Origin: Dolichospermum flos-aquae CCAP 1403/13F
Lineage (GTDB): Bacteria > Cyanobacteriota > Cyanobacteriia > Cyanobacteriales > Nostocaceae
NCBI RefSeq assembly: GCF_012516395.1
Contig: NZ_CP051206.1
Span: 62,001-126,000 of the forward strand
Direction of reading: 5' to 3'
DNA: 64,000 nucleotides
This document shows, piece by piece, positions 27,268-36,574 of this stretch; positions within the stretch are counted from its first letter, which is position 1, and every line of letters starts with the position of its first letter. Made by a program: the position numbers and the translations under genes. The notes under the pieces were generated by a model, which worked only from the letters and a program-made list of their open reading frames with translations, made no database searches and was not told the DNA's origin.

Positions 27268-28305
27268 TTATTTGATGCGGTGCAGTTGCGAAAGAAAATA
27301 CTGAGTTGCTAGGGTAGGTTGATCTGATTCGATGAGCGATCGCACTACAGCTACCCGTTGCGCCCCTGCCTTCGTCACATCATTAAGATTACTCATATCT
27401 ATTCCCCCAATTGCAAACCAAGGAATCTGACAATTTTGGGAAACATATTTCACATACTCTAAACCCGCTGCGGCTTTACCCGCTTTAGTCGGTGTTTCAT
27501 ACACAGGCCCCACACCAATATAATCCGCACCTTCGGCAATTGCCCCTTGCATTTCTTGGGGATTTGTGGTAGAGCGTCCGATAATGCGCTGATGTCCCAG
27601 TAATTGACGCGCTACAGCAATGGGTATATCCTGTTGTCCCAAATGGACACCATCAGCATCTACAGCCAAAGCTAAATCTACCCGATCATTAATAATGAAT
27701 AAAGCCCCATAATGGTGACATAATTCACGCAGTCTTGTCGCCCGTTCCAAGCGGATTAAATCATCAGCGGTCTTTTCCCGATACTGTAACAGAGTTAATC
27801 CACCTTGAAGAGCCGCTTCGGTAATTGCGAATAAATTATCTGCGGGAGATGTTACCAGATATAAATGCGATCGCCATAATAACTGATGACGCTGATAACC
27901 CATCAAATTACTTTCCAGGGTATAAACTTGATAACGCATTTGTTTACAAGCCGCTCCCATATTCCCATGATAAAGCTTGCCATATTCTTCTAATACGCGC
28001 AACGCTTCCTGCACCCGGCAAAAATTAGCCTGTAATAGCGATGTAATATCAGCCCGTTGTTCCTCTTGGGGATGACTCAAATCCGTTCCTGGATCACCCT
28101 GTGTATCTCGTGCTGCGCGGATTTCTGCCGTATGCCAAGTACCCAACTCCTGACGCAAGTGTTTACATATACCTGAAAACTGGGCATTATTTAAACCAAA
28201 CCGACACCATTCTTCAATAATCCGCAATCCTTCACGAGCGCGATCTAAATTAGCATCTAAAATGCGATAAACAGTTTGTTGTGTGTGACTATGGGCTGAA
28301 ACCAT
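27268..28305 (-). CDS. thiE: Thiamine phosphate synthase with N-terminal ThiD2-like domain
   Basis: A 345-residue protein. Residues about 10-125 form the extra helical domain typical of cyanobacterial ThiE (ThiD2-like). From about 145 onward it is the ThiE barrel (YLVTSPADN, LLQYREKTADD, LFIINDRVDLALAVDADGVHLGQ split by motif, GRSTTNP, YIGVGPVYETPTKAG, WFAIGGI). It joins hydroxymethylpyrimidine diphosphate and thiazole phosphate. No TPP riboswitch is obvious in the 238-bp upstream gap. It converges on the aldo/keto reductase. Confidence 0.95.
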   Translation of the reverse strand: MVSAHSHTQQTVYRILDANLDRAREGLRIIEEWCRFGLNNAQFSGICKHLRQELGTWHTAEIRAARDTQGDPGTDLSHPQEEQRADITSLLQANFCRVQEALRVLEEYGKLYHGNMGAACKQMRYQVYTLESNLMGYQRHQLLWRSHLYLVTSPADNLFAITEAALQGGLTLLQYREKTADDLIRLERATRLRELCHHYGALFIINDRVDLALAVDADGVHLGQQDIPIAVARQLLGHQRIIGRSTTNPQEMQGAIAEGADYIGVGPVYETPTKAGKAAAGLEYVKYVSQNCQIPWFAIGGIDMSNLNDVTKAGAQRVAVVRSLIESDQPTLATQYFLSQLHRIK

Positions 28306-28431
28306 TACAAAACCTCATTTTTAATGCTTTTATAGTAATAGCCAGCCTGATTCATATTTTAATATTTTAATTATTAAATACTTGCTAACTAATCGTGGTC
28401 AATTTGTCAAGATACAAGTAACATCGTAGAC

Positions 28432-28451
28432 ATACTATCATGAGATAGTAT
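28432..28451. promoter_or_regulatory. Palindrome atactatc-atga-gatagtat between divergent genes
   Basis: A perfect 8-bp inverted repeat with a 4-nt centre, in the 238-bp gap between thiE and the beta-helix gene. It could be an operator or a small hairpin; there is no further support. Confidence 0.3.
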
Positions 28452-28543
28452 AAAAATTAATTGTATAACAGTTGATATCCAGTCTCAGATCCAAATAGAC
28501 TTTCAATGTTGTTGCTATAAATTTTAGAGGAGTTTTATAAAAA

Positions 28544-30121
28544 ATGATAGTCCCCCAAAAATCTGTGAACACCCGAAAAAACTCCCTGAGTTGCTCAATT
28601 TTGAGTTTAACAGTTGGTTTAGGAGTGACGAGTACAATACTCTTCATAACCAGTGCAAGTAGTGTCTTCGCTCAAATTCCGACGGTCGGCGAACAAATAC
28701 TTCAACGTGAAAAAACAATCTCTCAGATTAACCAATCATTTGTCAACCCCAGTATAGGAAATGACAAAACAGGTAATGGTAGTATTAGCGCACCTTGGCG
28801 GACAATTAGCCAAGCCCTAGAAGCATCACCTTCTAATAGTGTAATTATCCTCTCTCCCGGTACATATAGCGTCCAAAGTGGAGAAGTATTTCCTTTAATG
28901 TTGAAACCTGGTATAGCCATTCAAGGCAACATTAACAATAAAGGCCAAACTGTGACAATTACTGGTGGTGGCGAATTTCTCAGTCGCCGGTTTGGTGGTC
29001 AAAATGTGACTATTGTTGGTGCTAACCAAGCTAGTTTAAGTGGTGTCACCGTCACTAATACCAATCCTCGTGGTTATGGATTATGGATTGAATCCAGTAA
29101 TATTATAGTTCGGGAAAATACCTTTACTAAGAATACCCAAGATGGAATTGCTGTCGCTGGTGATGGGACACCCAGTATTAGTAAAAATGTTTTTGTTCGC
29201 AATGGTGCTAATGGCATAACTATTTCTGGAAATGCTCGCCCCGAAATCAGGGAAAATATCTTTCAAGAAACTGGTTTTGGGATTAATATTGCCCAAAATG
29301 CGTCTCCGGTGGTGGTAGCTAACCAAATTCAGAATAATAGATCGGGGATTATTGTCCAAGCAAATGCTACACCAATGCTAAGGAATAATCTGATTCAAGG
29401 TAACAGAGAAGATGGTCTAGTCGTAATTGCCCAAGCTAGACCAGATTTAGGTAGTAGTTATGACCCAGGAAAGAATATCTTTCGGAATAATGGTCGTCAT
29501 GATATCAACGCCCAAACTGCGAAGTTGGTGATTTCTGCGGCGGGAAATAATTTGGTTAGTAGTCGGATCAGCGGTAAAGTGGATCTTCAAGGTACAACCG
29601 CATCTACAGCCAGAAATCCTGGTGCTAATTCTTTATCAACAGAAACTTCAGCCCGCAGGCCAATCACATTTTCTGCCCCCACAGTTCCCAATGCTCCTAA
29701 TCAAAGAACGGTAACACCTTTAAAAATTAAACCCGTTTCTAATCCCAATCAATTGCCACGAGTACCAAATAATCTATCTAATCCATCCCAATTTAATTAT
29801 ACTCAACTTGATTCTGGTGCTATTGAATTTGTAGCTCCTCAAGCAGCCACAGGGGAAAATATGCAAAATTCAGCCCCAATATCAGACCCTCAAATTTATA
29901 CAGCTACTGGGCAAAATGTCAGTTACCGGGTGCTAGTGTTGGTTGCAAATCAGCAGCAACAGAATTTAGTCAGTTCTCTGGTTACTGGTGCTTTTCCCAA
30001 GGTTTGGCAAGGCCGCAGGGTGGTGCAGGTGGGAGTTTTCAATAGTCAAGAAAGTGCCTCTGAAATGGTTAACCTCTTCAATAGCAAAGGTTTAAAATCA
30101 GTTGTTCAGGCTGTGAAATAA
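28544..30121 (+). CDS. Secreted DUF1565 right-handed beta-helix protein with SPOR-like C-terminus
   Basis: A 525-residue protein. The signal peptide ends near residue 43 (SSVFA-Q). Residues about 55-345 are a DUF1565/parallel beta-helix with repeated NGI, ENIF and NNLI turns. A Pro/Asn/Ser-rich linker follows, and the last 65 residues (YRVLVLVANQQQQ, then VGVFNSQESASEMVNLFNSK) look like a SPOR-type domain, which binds denuded peptidoglycan. AGAGGAG precedes the start by about 10 nt. It probably sits in the periplasm or outer layer. A paralogous helix is found in the SLH gene at 31135-33222. Confidence 0.8.
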   Translation: MIVPQKSVNTRKNSLSCSILSLTVGLGVTSTILFITSASSVFAQIPTVGEQILQREKTISQINQSFVNPSIGNDKTGNGSISAPWRTISQALEASPSNSVIILSPGTYSVQSGEVFPLMLKPGIAIQGNINNKGQTVTITGGGEFLSRRFGGQNVTIVGANQASLSGVTVTNTNPRGYGLWIESSNIIVRENTFTKNTQDGIAVAGDGTPSISKNVFVRNGANGITISGNARPEIRENIFQETGFGINIAQNASPVVVANQIQNNRSGIIVQANATPMLRNNLIQGNREDGLVVIAQARPDLGSSYDPGKNIFRNNGRHDINAQTAKLVISAAGNNLVSSRISGKVDLQGTTASTARNPGANSLSTETSARRPITFSAPTVPNAPNQRTVTPLKIKPVSNPNQLPRVPNNLSNPSQFNYTQLDSGAIEFVAPQAATGENMQNSAPISDPQIYTATGQNVSYRVLVLVANQQQQNLVSSLVTGAFPKVWQGRRVVQVGVFNSQESASEMVNLFNSKGLKSVVQAVK

Positions 30122-30161
30122 TTGGTCATTGGTCATTTGTCATTGGTAACAACCGACAACT

Positions 30162-30234
30162 GTACGGGCGAAGCATTGGGAGAACTATTTTTGACAATGA
30201 CCGATAATTTATCTTCCAAATGCTTCGCCCCTAC
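30162..30234. mobile_element. MITE family 1, copy 2a (73 bp)
   Basis: Same ends and interior as 7601-7673, with a few substitutions (gcattggg for gcatttgg). Followed after 8 bp (tgacaact) by a second copy in the same orientation, giving an 81-bp tandem period. Confidence 0.8.
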
Positions 30235-30242
30235 TGACAACT

Positions 30243-30315
30243 GTACGGGCGAAGCATTGGGAGAACTATTTTTGACAATGACCGATAATTTATCTTCCAA
30301 ATGCTTCGCCCCTAC
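30243..30315. mobile_element. MITE family 1, copy 2b (73 bp)
   Basis: Identical in sequence to copy 2a as far as I can read. The tandem pair lies directly downstream of the beta-helix gene, within acaac-type heptamers. The identity of the two copies suggests a recent duplication rather than two insertions. Confidence 0.8.
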
Positions 30316-30325
30316 TGACAACTGA

Positions 30326-31048
30326 CTAAAATGCCAACTCCAATCTTTCACTAGTCATAGATTTGAGTTTGGATGTAAAGGATTCGGTGCGATCGCTCTT
30401 TTGTGGCATAAACTGACCAATAGGGGGATGATTGGCCGTTGCTGGTAGCATTAACTGTTGGGCAGGTGGGGGGGAAATTTCTTCAATAATTTGCTCTTGT
30501 CTGATATTTGCTGTTAATTGCCCAGAAGAAGGGGCTGGGGCTAGGCTTTTTGGAGCATAGTCTCGGTTTTCTTCTATTGGCTGTAAATTATTATTTATTT
30601 GATACTTATAACTCACTGGAGCAGGTAATAAACGAAGATTTTTATATTCTTCCATCCTGATTTCCTGTTTAGTGGGTGGTAAAACTTGTAGAGACCCAGA
30701 AGTGAGACGTTCAGGGAATTTGCTACAAATCATGCGCTCAAATTCCATATTGAAATGGTAGGTTGTCTCACCCTTTCGTCGCCAAAAGTTCAAGATTTGC
30801 TGTACAGATACGGCTTTATAACGACCTTGATACAAAGCTTCAATAACTGCTAAATGTAACCAATGCAGGGGATATTCAGATTGCCATTGGTTAACTAGCT
30901 CACTAGCATTGTGTCCGTTGAGATCAAAGCTGTAGTGAGTTAATAACTTAGCTGCTAGTTCGGCAGGAGGTGCGAAAGTTTGAGTGACCGGGGCTGTTGT
31001 TAACATGGGCTGTGAGTTATAGGCAATAGGTATAAACATTTCACCCAT
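30326..31048 (-). CDS. Conserved cyanobacterial protein, unknown function
   Basis: A 240-residue protein without signal peptide or membrane helix. Residues about 35-110 form a helical domain (LAAKLLTHYSFDLNGHNASE, then HWLHLAVIEALYQGRYKAVS and QILNFWRRKG) that recalls a winged-helix/DnaD-like fold. The rest is low-complexity, rich in Pro and Gln, ending with a short conserved-looking tail FTSKLKSMTSERLELAF. It may bind DNA or a partner protein, but I cannot name the family. Confidence 0.6.
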   Translation of the reverse strand: MGEMFIPIAYNSQPMLTTAPVTQTFAPPAELAAKLLTHYSFDLNGHNASELVNQWQSEYPLHWLHLAVIEALYQGRYKAVSVQQILNFWRRKGETTYHFNMEFERMICSKFPERLTSGSLQVLPPTKQEIRMEEYKNLRLLPAPVSYKYQINNNLQPIEENRDYAPKSLAPAPSSGQLTANIRQEQIIEEISPPPAQQLMLPATANHPPIGQFMPQKSDRTESFTSKLKSMTSERLELAF

Positions 31049-31134
31049 CGCATCTAGCCTAACGTACTTTTAGCTACATGAGTAGTTTTTTCACCAGCAG
31101 CAAAAGTGATAGGCAGTGTTTTCCATTCTACTTG

Positions 31135-33222
31135 TCAATTGCTGATATGCAAAACAACATAAGGTGAATTAATAACTTTTGTGCGTTGACTGGTGACTAA
31201 TGCCTGATACACCATGGCTGCAACTTCGGCACGGGTGGCTTCCCTCGTGGGTGCTAGTAAATTGGGATCTGGATAATTAACAATAATTTTTTGCTGGGTA
31301 GCGATGGTAACGGCTGTGCGGGCATATTCGGGAATTTTATCTTGGTCAATGTAGGTTAAGGTTTTTTGAGCAGTTGCCAAAAGTCCCAGTCCGTTGACCA
31401 AGGAGACTATGACTTGTAGCCGTTGGACGTTTTGGGTAGGACGGAAGGTGCGATCGCTAAATCCGCCCACAAAACCGCCTCTGGCTGCGATTTCAATGGC
31501 GTTAGCTGCCCAAAAATCCTTGGCTATGTCTGTAAATTCTGGGGACGGACGTTTGGCTGGGGGATTAAAAGCCGCAGCAATTAAAGCTGTATATTGAGCG
31601 CGGCTCATGGCTTGATCTGGTTGGTATGTGCCATCAGCAAAACCCTGGGTTAAGTTCATACTAACTAATGCCCGAATAAATGGTTCTGCCCAATGACCAA
31701 CAATATCGGAAAAAGAGGGAATCTCTGTCTCTGGTTTGACAATATAGGCGGAGGGAAGGGGATTTTCTTGTCCTGTGGCGACTAATGCCTGATAAATTAG
31801 GACTGCGACTTCAGCGCGAGTAATTTCCCGCAATGGTTCTAATTGATCTGGTTGAGGATAATTGACAACTAATAGTTTTTGCGTAGCTACGGTAGTGGCA
31901 TTGGTAGCGTAACTGGGAATTTGAGCGCGATCGCTGTATACCATCAAGACGTTAGGATTACCACCACTCAAGTTTAAACCGTTGACAATGGAGACTAGTG
32001 CCTGAATTTTGGTTAAGTTATTTTCTGGTCGAAATGTACCATCGGGAAAGCCTTTTAAAAAGCCTCTATCGGCGGCACTGGCTATGGCTTTGGCAGCCCA
32101 AAAGTCGGATTTGACATCTTTGAATTTATCTAGTTGATTACTTTCTGGTAGTTGGAATGTCTTCGTCATCAAAGCTGCATATTGAGCGCGGGTAATGGGT
32201 GTGGCTGGTTGAAAAGTGCCATCAGGAAAACCACTGATAATATCTTTACTGACTAGGGCTTCCACGAAGGCTGCCGCCCAATGTCCTTCTAAATCAGCAA
32301 ATCTACTGCTGACTCCGATTTGACTGGGGGTGTCAGCGGTAGCAGCGATGAAATCTATCGCCCCAATGACCTGGGGAAGACTTAATTGATTACCAACGGA
32401 GATGATTTTTTGATCTGTAACATTTTGTAAATCAAATTTACCCTGTTCTCGAAAAATGTTGTCTGCTGGGTCTTGGGGACTGCCTAAGTCGGGAACGGCA
32501 TTACCGACGATTAAAAGACCACCTTGGGTGTTACTAGTGATGAGATTCCGCCGTAATACTGGTTTAGCATCACGGGAAAGGGCGATCGCTGTGCCATTGG
32601 CACAAAGTTGATTATTTGCTACTAAAGGCGCGGCAAAATCACTAATGGCTATGCCCAAAGCATTATTTTCAAATACATTCCGCAGCACTTCCCCTTTGCT
32701 ATTCTTAGCTATGACTAATCCACACACTTTATTGTTAATAAACAAATTATCTACAATCCCTGGTTTCGCATTCCCAGTTATGAAAATTCCTTCTCTGGTA
32801 CAGTTCTTAAATGTACTGTTGGCCACGGTAGGTATTGATGATTCAATCCACACGCCAGTACCTTTTGCGGCAGGATTAATCACCGTCACACCTAAAAGAC
32901 TCGCATCACTTAGTAAAAGAAAAGTGATATTCTGTACCCCGAAACTAGGACTTTGATATTCACCACTGCCAGAAATGATCATTTCCTGGCCTTTATTTGC
33001 CTCATTTCCTACTACCAACACTCCCGGTGGAATGGTCAAGGGAAATACCTCCCCATTGGCTGTGCTATAAGTTCCACTAGCTAACTGAATAATTGTTGAT
33101 GCTTTTGCCTGTTTCAGGGCGCGGGTAATACTTTTTAGGGGACTAGGACGAGAACCCGTATTAGCATCATTTCCTGTAGCAGGATTAACATAGAGTGTGG
33201 CAACAAGACTAGAATTAACCAT
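31135..33222 (-). CDS. Beta-helix protein with six C-terminal SLH repeats
   Basis: A 695-residue protein. A DUF1565 beta-helix (about 8-290) is closely related to the one at 28544-30121. Two blocks of three S-layer homology repeats follow (about 305-475 and 500-680), with FADLEGHWAAAFVEALVSKD, ISGFPDGTFQP and TRAQYAAL as the first example. In cyanobacteria SLH domains bind peptidoglycan-linked polymer at the outer membrane. No signal peptide is visible at the ATG (MVNSSLVATLYVNP), so the true start may be misread or export is atypical. Confidence 0.88.
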   Translation of the reverse strand: MVNSSLVATLYVNPATGNDANTGSRPSPLKSITRALKQAKASTIIQLASGTYSTANGEVFPLTIPPGVLVVGNEANKGQEMIISGSGEYQSPSFGVQNITFLLLSDASLLGVTVINPAAKGTGVWIESSIPTVANSTFKNCTREGIFITGNAKPGIVDNLFINNKVCGLVIAKNSKGEVLRNVFENNALGIAISDFAAPLVANNQLCANGTAIALSRDAKPVLRRNLITSNTQGGLLIVGNAVPDLGSPQDPADNIFREQGKFDLQNVTDQKIISVGNQLSLPQVIGAIDFIAATADTPSQIGVSSRFADLEGHWAAAFVEALVSKDIISGFPDGTFQPATPITRAQYAALMTKTFQLPESNQLDKFKDVKSDFWAAKAIASAADRGFLKGFPDGTFRPENNLTKIQALVSIVNGLNLSGGNPNVLMVYSDRAQIPSYATNATTVATQKLLVVNYPQPDQLEPLREITRAEVAVLIYQALVATGQENPLPSAYIVKPETEIPSFSDIVGHWAEPFIRALVSMNLTQGFADGTYQPDQAMSRAQYTALIAAAFNPPAKRPSPEFTDIAKDFWAANAIEIAARGGFVGGFSDRTFRPTQNVQRLQVIVSLVNGLGLLATAQKTLTYIDQDKIPEYARTAVTIATQQKIIVNYPDPNLLAPTREATRAEVAAMVYQALVTSQRTKVINSPYVVLHISN

Positions 33223-33701
33223 TGATTGTTAAACGAATAAGGTTTTAATGGTGACATCCATAATTAACCATACTTTTGACACACTCAATATTTCAAGTCG
33301 GTAATAAATAAAAATTCACACAAAAGTATCACAGCTTGAGGTGTTTGCCACTCTCAAGAAATTACCTGTCTCCACCACTATATGAACCTGACCAAACAAT
33401 AAACCACAAATTACGACATCTTCCATCAATAAAGATTAAGTTAATACCAGTATAACTTTAGGTTAAATTGCGTATTTAGAGGATGTTTTAAAAGTTTTTC
33501 ATGTGTAAACAGACCCCTCTCCAAACCTCTCCCCTACCAGGGGAGAGGCTTTAAAACCCCCATTCCCTTGTAGGGAAGGGGGGTAGGGGGGTTAGGTTTT
33601 TGGAGATTATGGGTTTCATATAATACTTTTCAAACAACCTCTTAGGTAAAAGACAAGAAAAAATTGATAATCGACAATTTAAAACTGGTTTTCACAAGTA
33701 T
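33223..33701. other. Gene-free stretch of 479 bp containing MITE copy B
   Basis: Apart from MITE family 2 copy B (33478-33642) I see no reading frame or RNA gene here. The SLH protein gene starts at one side and a small membrane protein gene ends at the other. Confidence 0.6.
33478..33642. mobile_element. MITE family 2, copy B (165 bp)
   Basis: Ends agaggatgttttaaaagt and acttttcaaacaacctct. The interior has cccctaccaggggag and related palindromes. The length equals copy A. It lies between two minus-strand genes without entering either. Confidence 0.85.
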
Positions 33702-34061
33702 TTAAACATGGCAAAATAGATCGTAATAACATAGCCAATGTTCAGGTAATGAACTTAAATAGTAGGAAATACCAAAAGCACATATTACTAAAAGTACAGG
33801 AACAACTGTAGTAAATTCTAACTTGCCTTTTTTGATCACTTCTAAGCAAGAGTTAACAATCACTAGAGGCCATAAAATAGTGATGATCACAAACATGATC
33901 AAGGATAAAAATTTCTCCTGTGGGGAAGATGTAGGGTGACGAAGAGAAAATGTTAACCAATTAGTAAAAAAATAGCCAGTCATGAGAACATAGCTAATAA
34001 CTAAAGTTAATTGGATTTGATTCACTGAACTACCTACGCCTTTAATAATATAAGTTCTCAA
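33702..34061 (-). CDS. Small membrane protein, unknown
   Basis: A 119-residue protein with three predicted helices (about 16-37, 52-72, 83-103) and a Cys-containing tail WLCYYDLFCHV. I do not recognise a family. Base composition fits the surroundings and the frame has no frameshift, so it is probably a real but little-conserved gene. Confidence 0.5.
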   Translation of the reverse strand: MRTYIIKGVGSSVNQIQLTLVISYVLMTGYFFTNWLTFSLRHPTSSPQEKFLSLIMFVIITILWPLVIVNSCLEVIKKGKLEFTTVVPVLLVICAFGISYYLSSLPEHWLCYYDLFCHV

Positions 34062-34573
34062 AAATATATCTATTGAAGATATGTTTTAAGTGAATGCTAA
34101 AAACAAACTAAGAAGTGATCATGCCATACTTTAAAGTTCAGTTTTAAAGTCTGTTATGTCTATTAATGTTAATTAGCTGTTTCTACACTTGTATAGCACA
34201 GATACGAGAAAAGTGTCAAATAAAATTCAGGATTAAATCCTCTCAAATTATTTTAATTTGAGGTTGGGATAATATCTTAGCAGTCGGGAATAAAACCCTA
34301 TTTTAGATGGAGTTTTATTTTATGATCAACTAAGTAGGTAAACGGAAAAACCCGTAGACGCGAAGCGGCTTCTCGAAGAGTAATATGTAACGAAAAGTAA
34401 AATCGCCCAAACCCTCTTCACTCTTGCCTCTGGTTACTGAGCGAAGTCGAAGTATTGCCTCAAGCCTAGTGCCATAACGACAATTTTCAATGCTAACCTA
34501 CTTAATACCCTCACCAGTAAGGTGGTTGCGATAAAATTGCAAAAAAAAGGAGAAAAATTTATATATTGGGAAT
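34062..34573. other. 512-bp stretch without genes; small dispersed repeats
   Basis: No convincing frame or RNA. Two short sequences typical of cyanobacterial dispersed repeats are seen near 34353-34378 (gacgcgaagcggcttctcg) and near 34437-34453 (tgagcgaagtcgaagta). Confidence 0.4.
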
Positions 34574-35269
34574 TTAAACTTGGTAATTAGAAGAAGTCCG
34601 ATAACTATACCCGATAGTAGAATCTTTTTGAATGTGTTGTTTAATACTATCAAAATCTATAAATTCATCAGCCACATCAATTAGGTGATTTCTAGAACGC
34701 GCTTCACTATCGCTAGTTGTTGTTTGCAAGCCAATTACTTCTACTCTAGCGCCCACATTACTAACTGCATGAACAGCATAGGATAAATCTCCGTCGCCAC
34801 TAACTAAGACGGCTGTATCATAATAGGGTGCTAAAGTAATCATGTCAACGGCAATTTCTACGTTCAAATTTGGTTTTTTGTAATTATCGACAACTACACT
34901 CATATCTTTAGTAACTACACGATAGCCGTTACGACGCATCCATAAAAGAAATCCCTGTTGCTTTTCGTTGCCACTATCCATTCCTGTGTAAAAGAAAGCA
35001 CGTAATAACCGAGAATTTTTTGTTAACCGACAAAGCAATTTTACATAATCAATTTCAATTCCCAATTGTAATGCGGCATAAAATAAATTTAACCCGTCAA
35101 TAAAAATTGCTACTCGTCCACGACTGTCATCCTCATTAAAGCTGATATTATTAGCTGGATTAGGTTCTTTAGGCTTAATATTGCCTTTGGTTGCTGGGCT
35201 TTGCCAATGAGGTTTTTCTTTAAGTTCTTTATATTCGTTTGTTTTTTTGCTAAAATTGTCAAACTGCAT
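34574..35269 (-). CDS. NYN domain (LabA/DUF88) protein
   Basis: A 231-residue protein. After a polar N-terminal region, residues about 50-200 form a PIN-like NYN domain with the acidic residues VAIFIDGLNLF, VDMITLAP and LVSGDGDLSY. NYN proteins are putative RNases; LabA-type members act in cyanobacterial clock output, but this one cannot be assigned to that role by sequence alone. It stands alone on the minus strand. Confidence 0.85.
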   Translation of the reverse strand: MQFDNFSKKTNEYKELKEKPHWQSPATKGNIKPKEPNPANNISFNEDDSRGRVAIFIDGLNLFYAALQLGIEIDYVKLLCRLTKNSRLLRAFFYTGMDSGNEKQQGFLLWMRRNGYRVVTKDMSVVVDNYKKPNLNVEIAVDMITLAPYYDTAVLVSGDGDLSYAVHAVSNVGARVEVIGLQTTTSDSEARSRNHLIDVADEFIDFDSIKQHIQKDSTIGYSYRTSSNYQV

Positions 35270-35571
35270 TGATACCTCTGAATATTAAAGTGGGGATGTT
35301 GTTGTAGGTAAACTGACAATAGCTGAATTTTGACTAATTTGTTGCCACAGTCTTGGTTGAGTTAATACCTATCAGGTAGATTTTAGCCGATTTCTTCTAA
35401 GTGAATATGATATTTTGCCATTTACCTGCATATACTTTACACAAAATGCCCACTTTTGGGCGAAATTAACTATTTATATCCAGAAATTATCTTTGAGTTT
35501 TATGGGCAAAGTCTGCTGTGTGAGCTTACAAGCAAATATTTTTAAATCAAACTTAATTACTGTTGGGGAAT
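35270..35571. other. 302-bp intergenic stretch, nothing recognised
   Basis: It holds only short frames without coding character. It presumably includes the promoter of the NYN gene and the 3' flank of tRNA-Ser. Confidence 0.4.
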
Positions 35572-35657
35572 GGAGAGAGAGGGATTCGAACCCTCGTATA
35601 CATTTCTGCATAACAGACTTTCCAGGTCTGCGCCTTCAACCACTCGGCCATCTCTCC
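35572..35657 (-). tRNA. tRNA-Ser (anticodon GGA)
   Basis: On the minus strand an 86-nt tRNA with a 7-bp acceptor stem (GGAGAGA/TCTCTCC region), D arm GGCCGAGTGGTTGAAGGC, anticodon loop CTGGAAA (anticodon GGA), a long variable arm as expected for serine, and TpsiC arm GGGTTCGAATCCC. CCA is not encoded. Confidence 0.96.
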
Positions 35658-35797
35658 AGGTGTCTCGCTTTGCTATAGTACAATAGGATTGAAAAAAAAG
35701 CAACCATTTTGGAAAAGATATTTTCTATGGCTAAGGCCAGGCTGCGCTATCATCACTCCCTGACCTGAAAGTGCAGAGTTTTCAAGCAATCTTCTTC

Positions 35798-36165
35798 TGA
35801 CACTCTCCGCGTCTTTAGACGCGGAGATTCTATAGAGAGTTTCAGTCTATATCCCTCAGTTATCCCAGTTTCAGGCAGGGTTCCTTAAATATTTGGGTTC
35901 TTGCCCTGATTTCGTTTGCCCTGGCGGGCGAAATCATATCTGACAAGCGTAACTTTCCGAGAGTCCCTCGGTAGCTTTTTATGTCTTTAGTGACAATTTA
36001 ATTCTATCACGAATATGGATTAAAATTTGAAATAATTTCAAATTTTCAAATTAACGTCAATGCAGGATAAAGGAAAGCCTCTAGCCTTCATCCCTTGTCT
36101 AAAGCCCAAATGTGGCTTCCTGAGTCAGCCACATTTTCAAGGGTTTTCGGCGTTCTTCCTTATAA
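35798..36165 (-). mobile_element. tnpB-less IS200/IS605-type element (PATE/MITE-like)
   Basis: About 368 bp whose two ends match the ends of the intact TnpB element at 39655-41171. Left end (minus-strand sense): about 105 bp including the hairpin tgtggct...agccaca and TTATAA just outside. Right end: gaatctccgcgtct...agacgcggagagtgtca, with a perfect 10-bp stem. The inside has no transposase but holds structured sequence (for example gatttc...gccctggcgggc...gaaatc around 35908-35936). Read on the minus strand it could yield an omega-RNA-like transcript. It lies between tRNA-Ser and the ferredoxin gene. Confidence 0.65.
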
Positions 36166-36205
36166 TTAAGTGTGAAACTCCAAATCCGCAAATCTAAAAA
36201 TCAAG

Positions 36206-36574
36206 ATGGTTCAAACCCACAGAATTAAAGTTTACAATCGCCAAACTGGGACATCACATACTCTCGAAGTTCCTGAAGACCGCTATATCTTACACACCGC
36301 TGAACACAATGGGACAGAATTGCCCTTTTCTTGTCGAAATGGGGCTTGTACAACCTGCGCTGTGAGAGTTTTATCAGGAGAAATTCATCAACCAGAAGCC
36401 ATTGGGCTTTCTCCTGATTTACGTCGCCAAGGTTACGCTTTATTATGTGTAAGTTACGCTCGTTCTGATTTGGAAGTGGAAACACAAGATGAAGATGAGG
36501 TTTATGAACTTCAGTTTGGGCGGTTTTTTGGTAAGGGCAAAGTTAAAGCGGGTTTACCCTTAGATGAGGACTAA
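36206..36574 (+). CDS. 2Fe-2S plant-type ferredoxin with C-terminal extension
   Basis: A 122-residue ferredoxin. Cluster ligands C43, C48, C51 and C81 lie in SCRNGACTTC and LLCVSYA. It carries about 20 more residues at the C-terminus (VYELQFGRFFGKGKVKAGLP) than PetF-type ferredoxins of about 98 residues, so it is a specialised paralogue. It passes electrons in the cytoplasm; the partner is unknown. The next gene overlaps its end by 11 bp, suggesting an operon. Confidence 0.92.
   Translation: MVQTHRIKVYNRQTGTSHTLEVPEDRYILHTAEHNGTELPFSCRNGACTTCAVRVLSGEIHQPEAIGLSPDLRRQGYALLCVSYARSDLEVETQDEDEVYELQFGRFFGKGKVKAGLPLDED

Noticed and set aside
28306-28543. Possible TPP riboswitch upstream of thiE
   Set aside because: I could not find the conserved CUGAGA and ACCUGA thi-box segments in this gap.
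30122-30325. Open frame of 67 codons with an internal repeated peptide
   Set aside because: It is the tandem pair of 73-bp MITEs read through; the 81-bp period is a multiple of three by chance. No start signal, and the opposite strand is equally open.
35415-35678. 87-codon plus-strand frame covering the tRNA-Ser region
   Set aside because: It runs through the tRNA gene in antisense and has no protein features.
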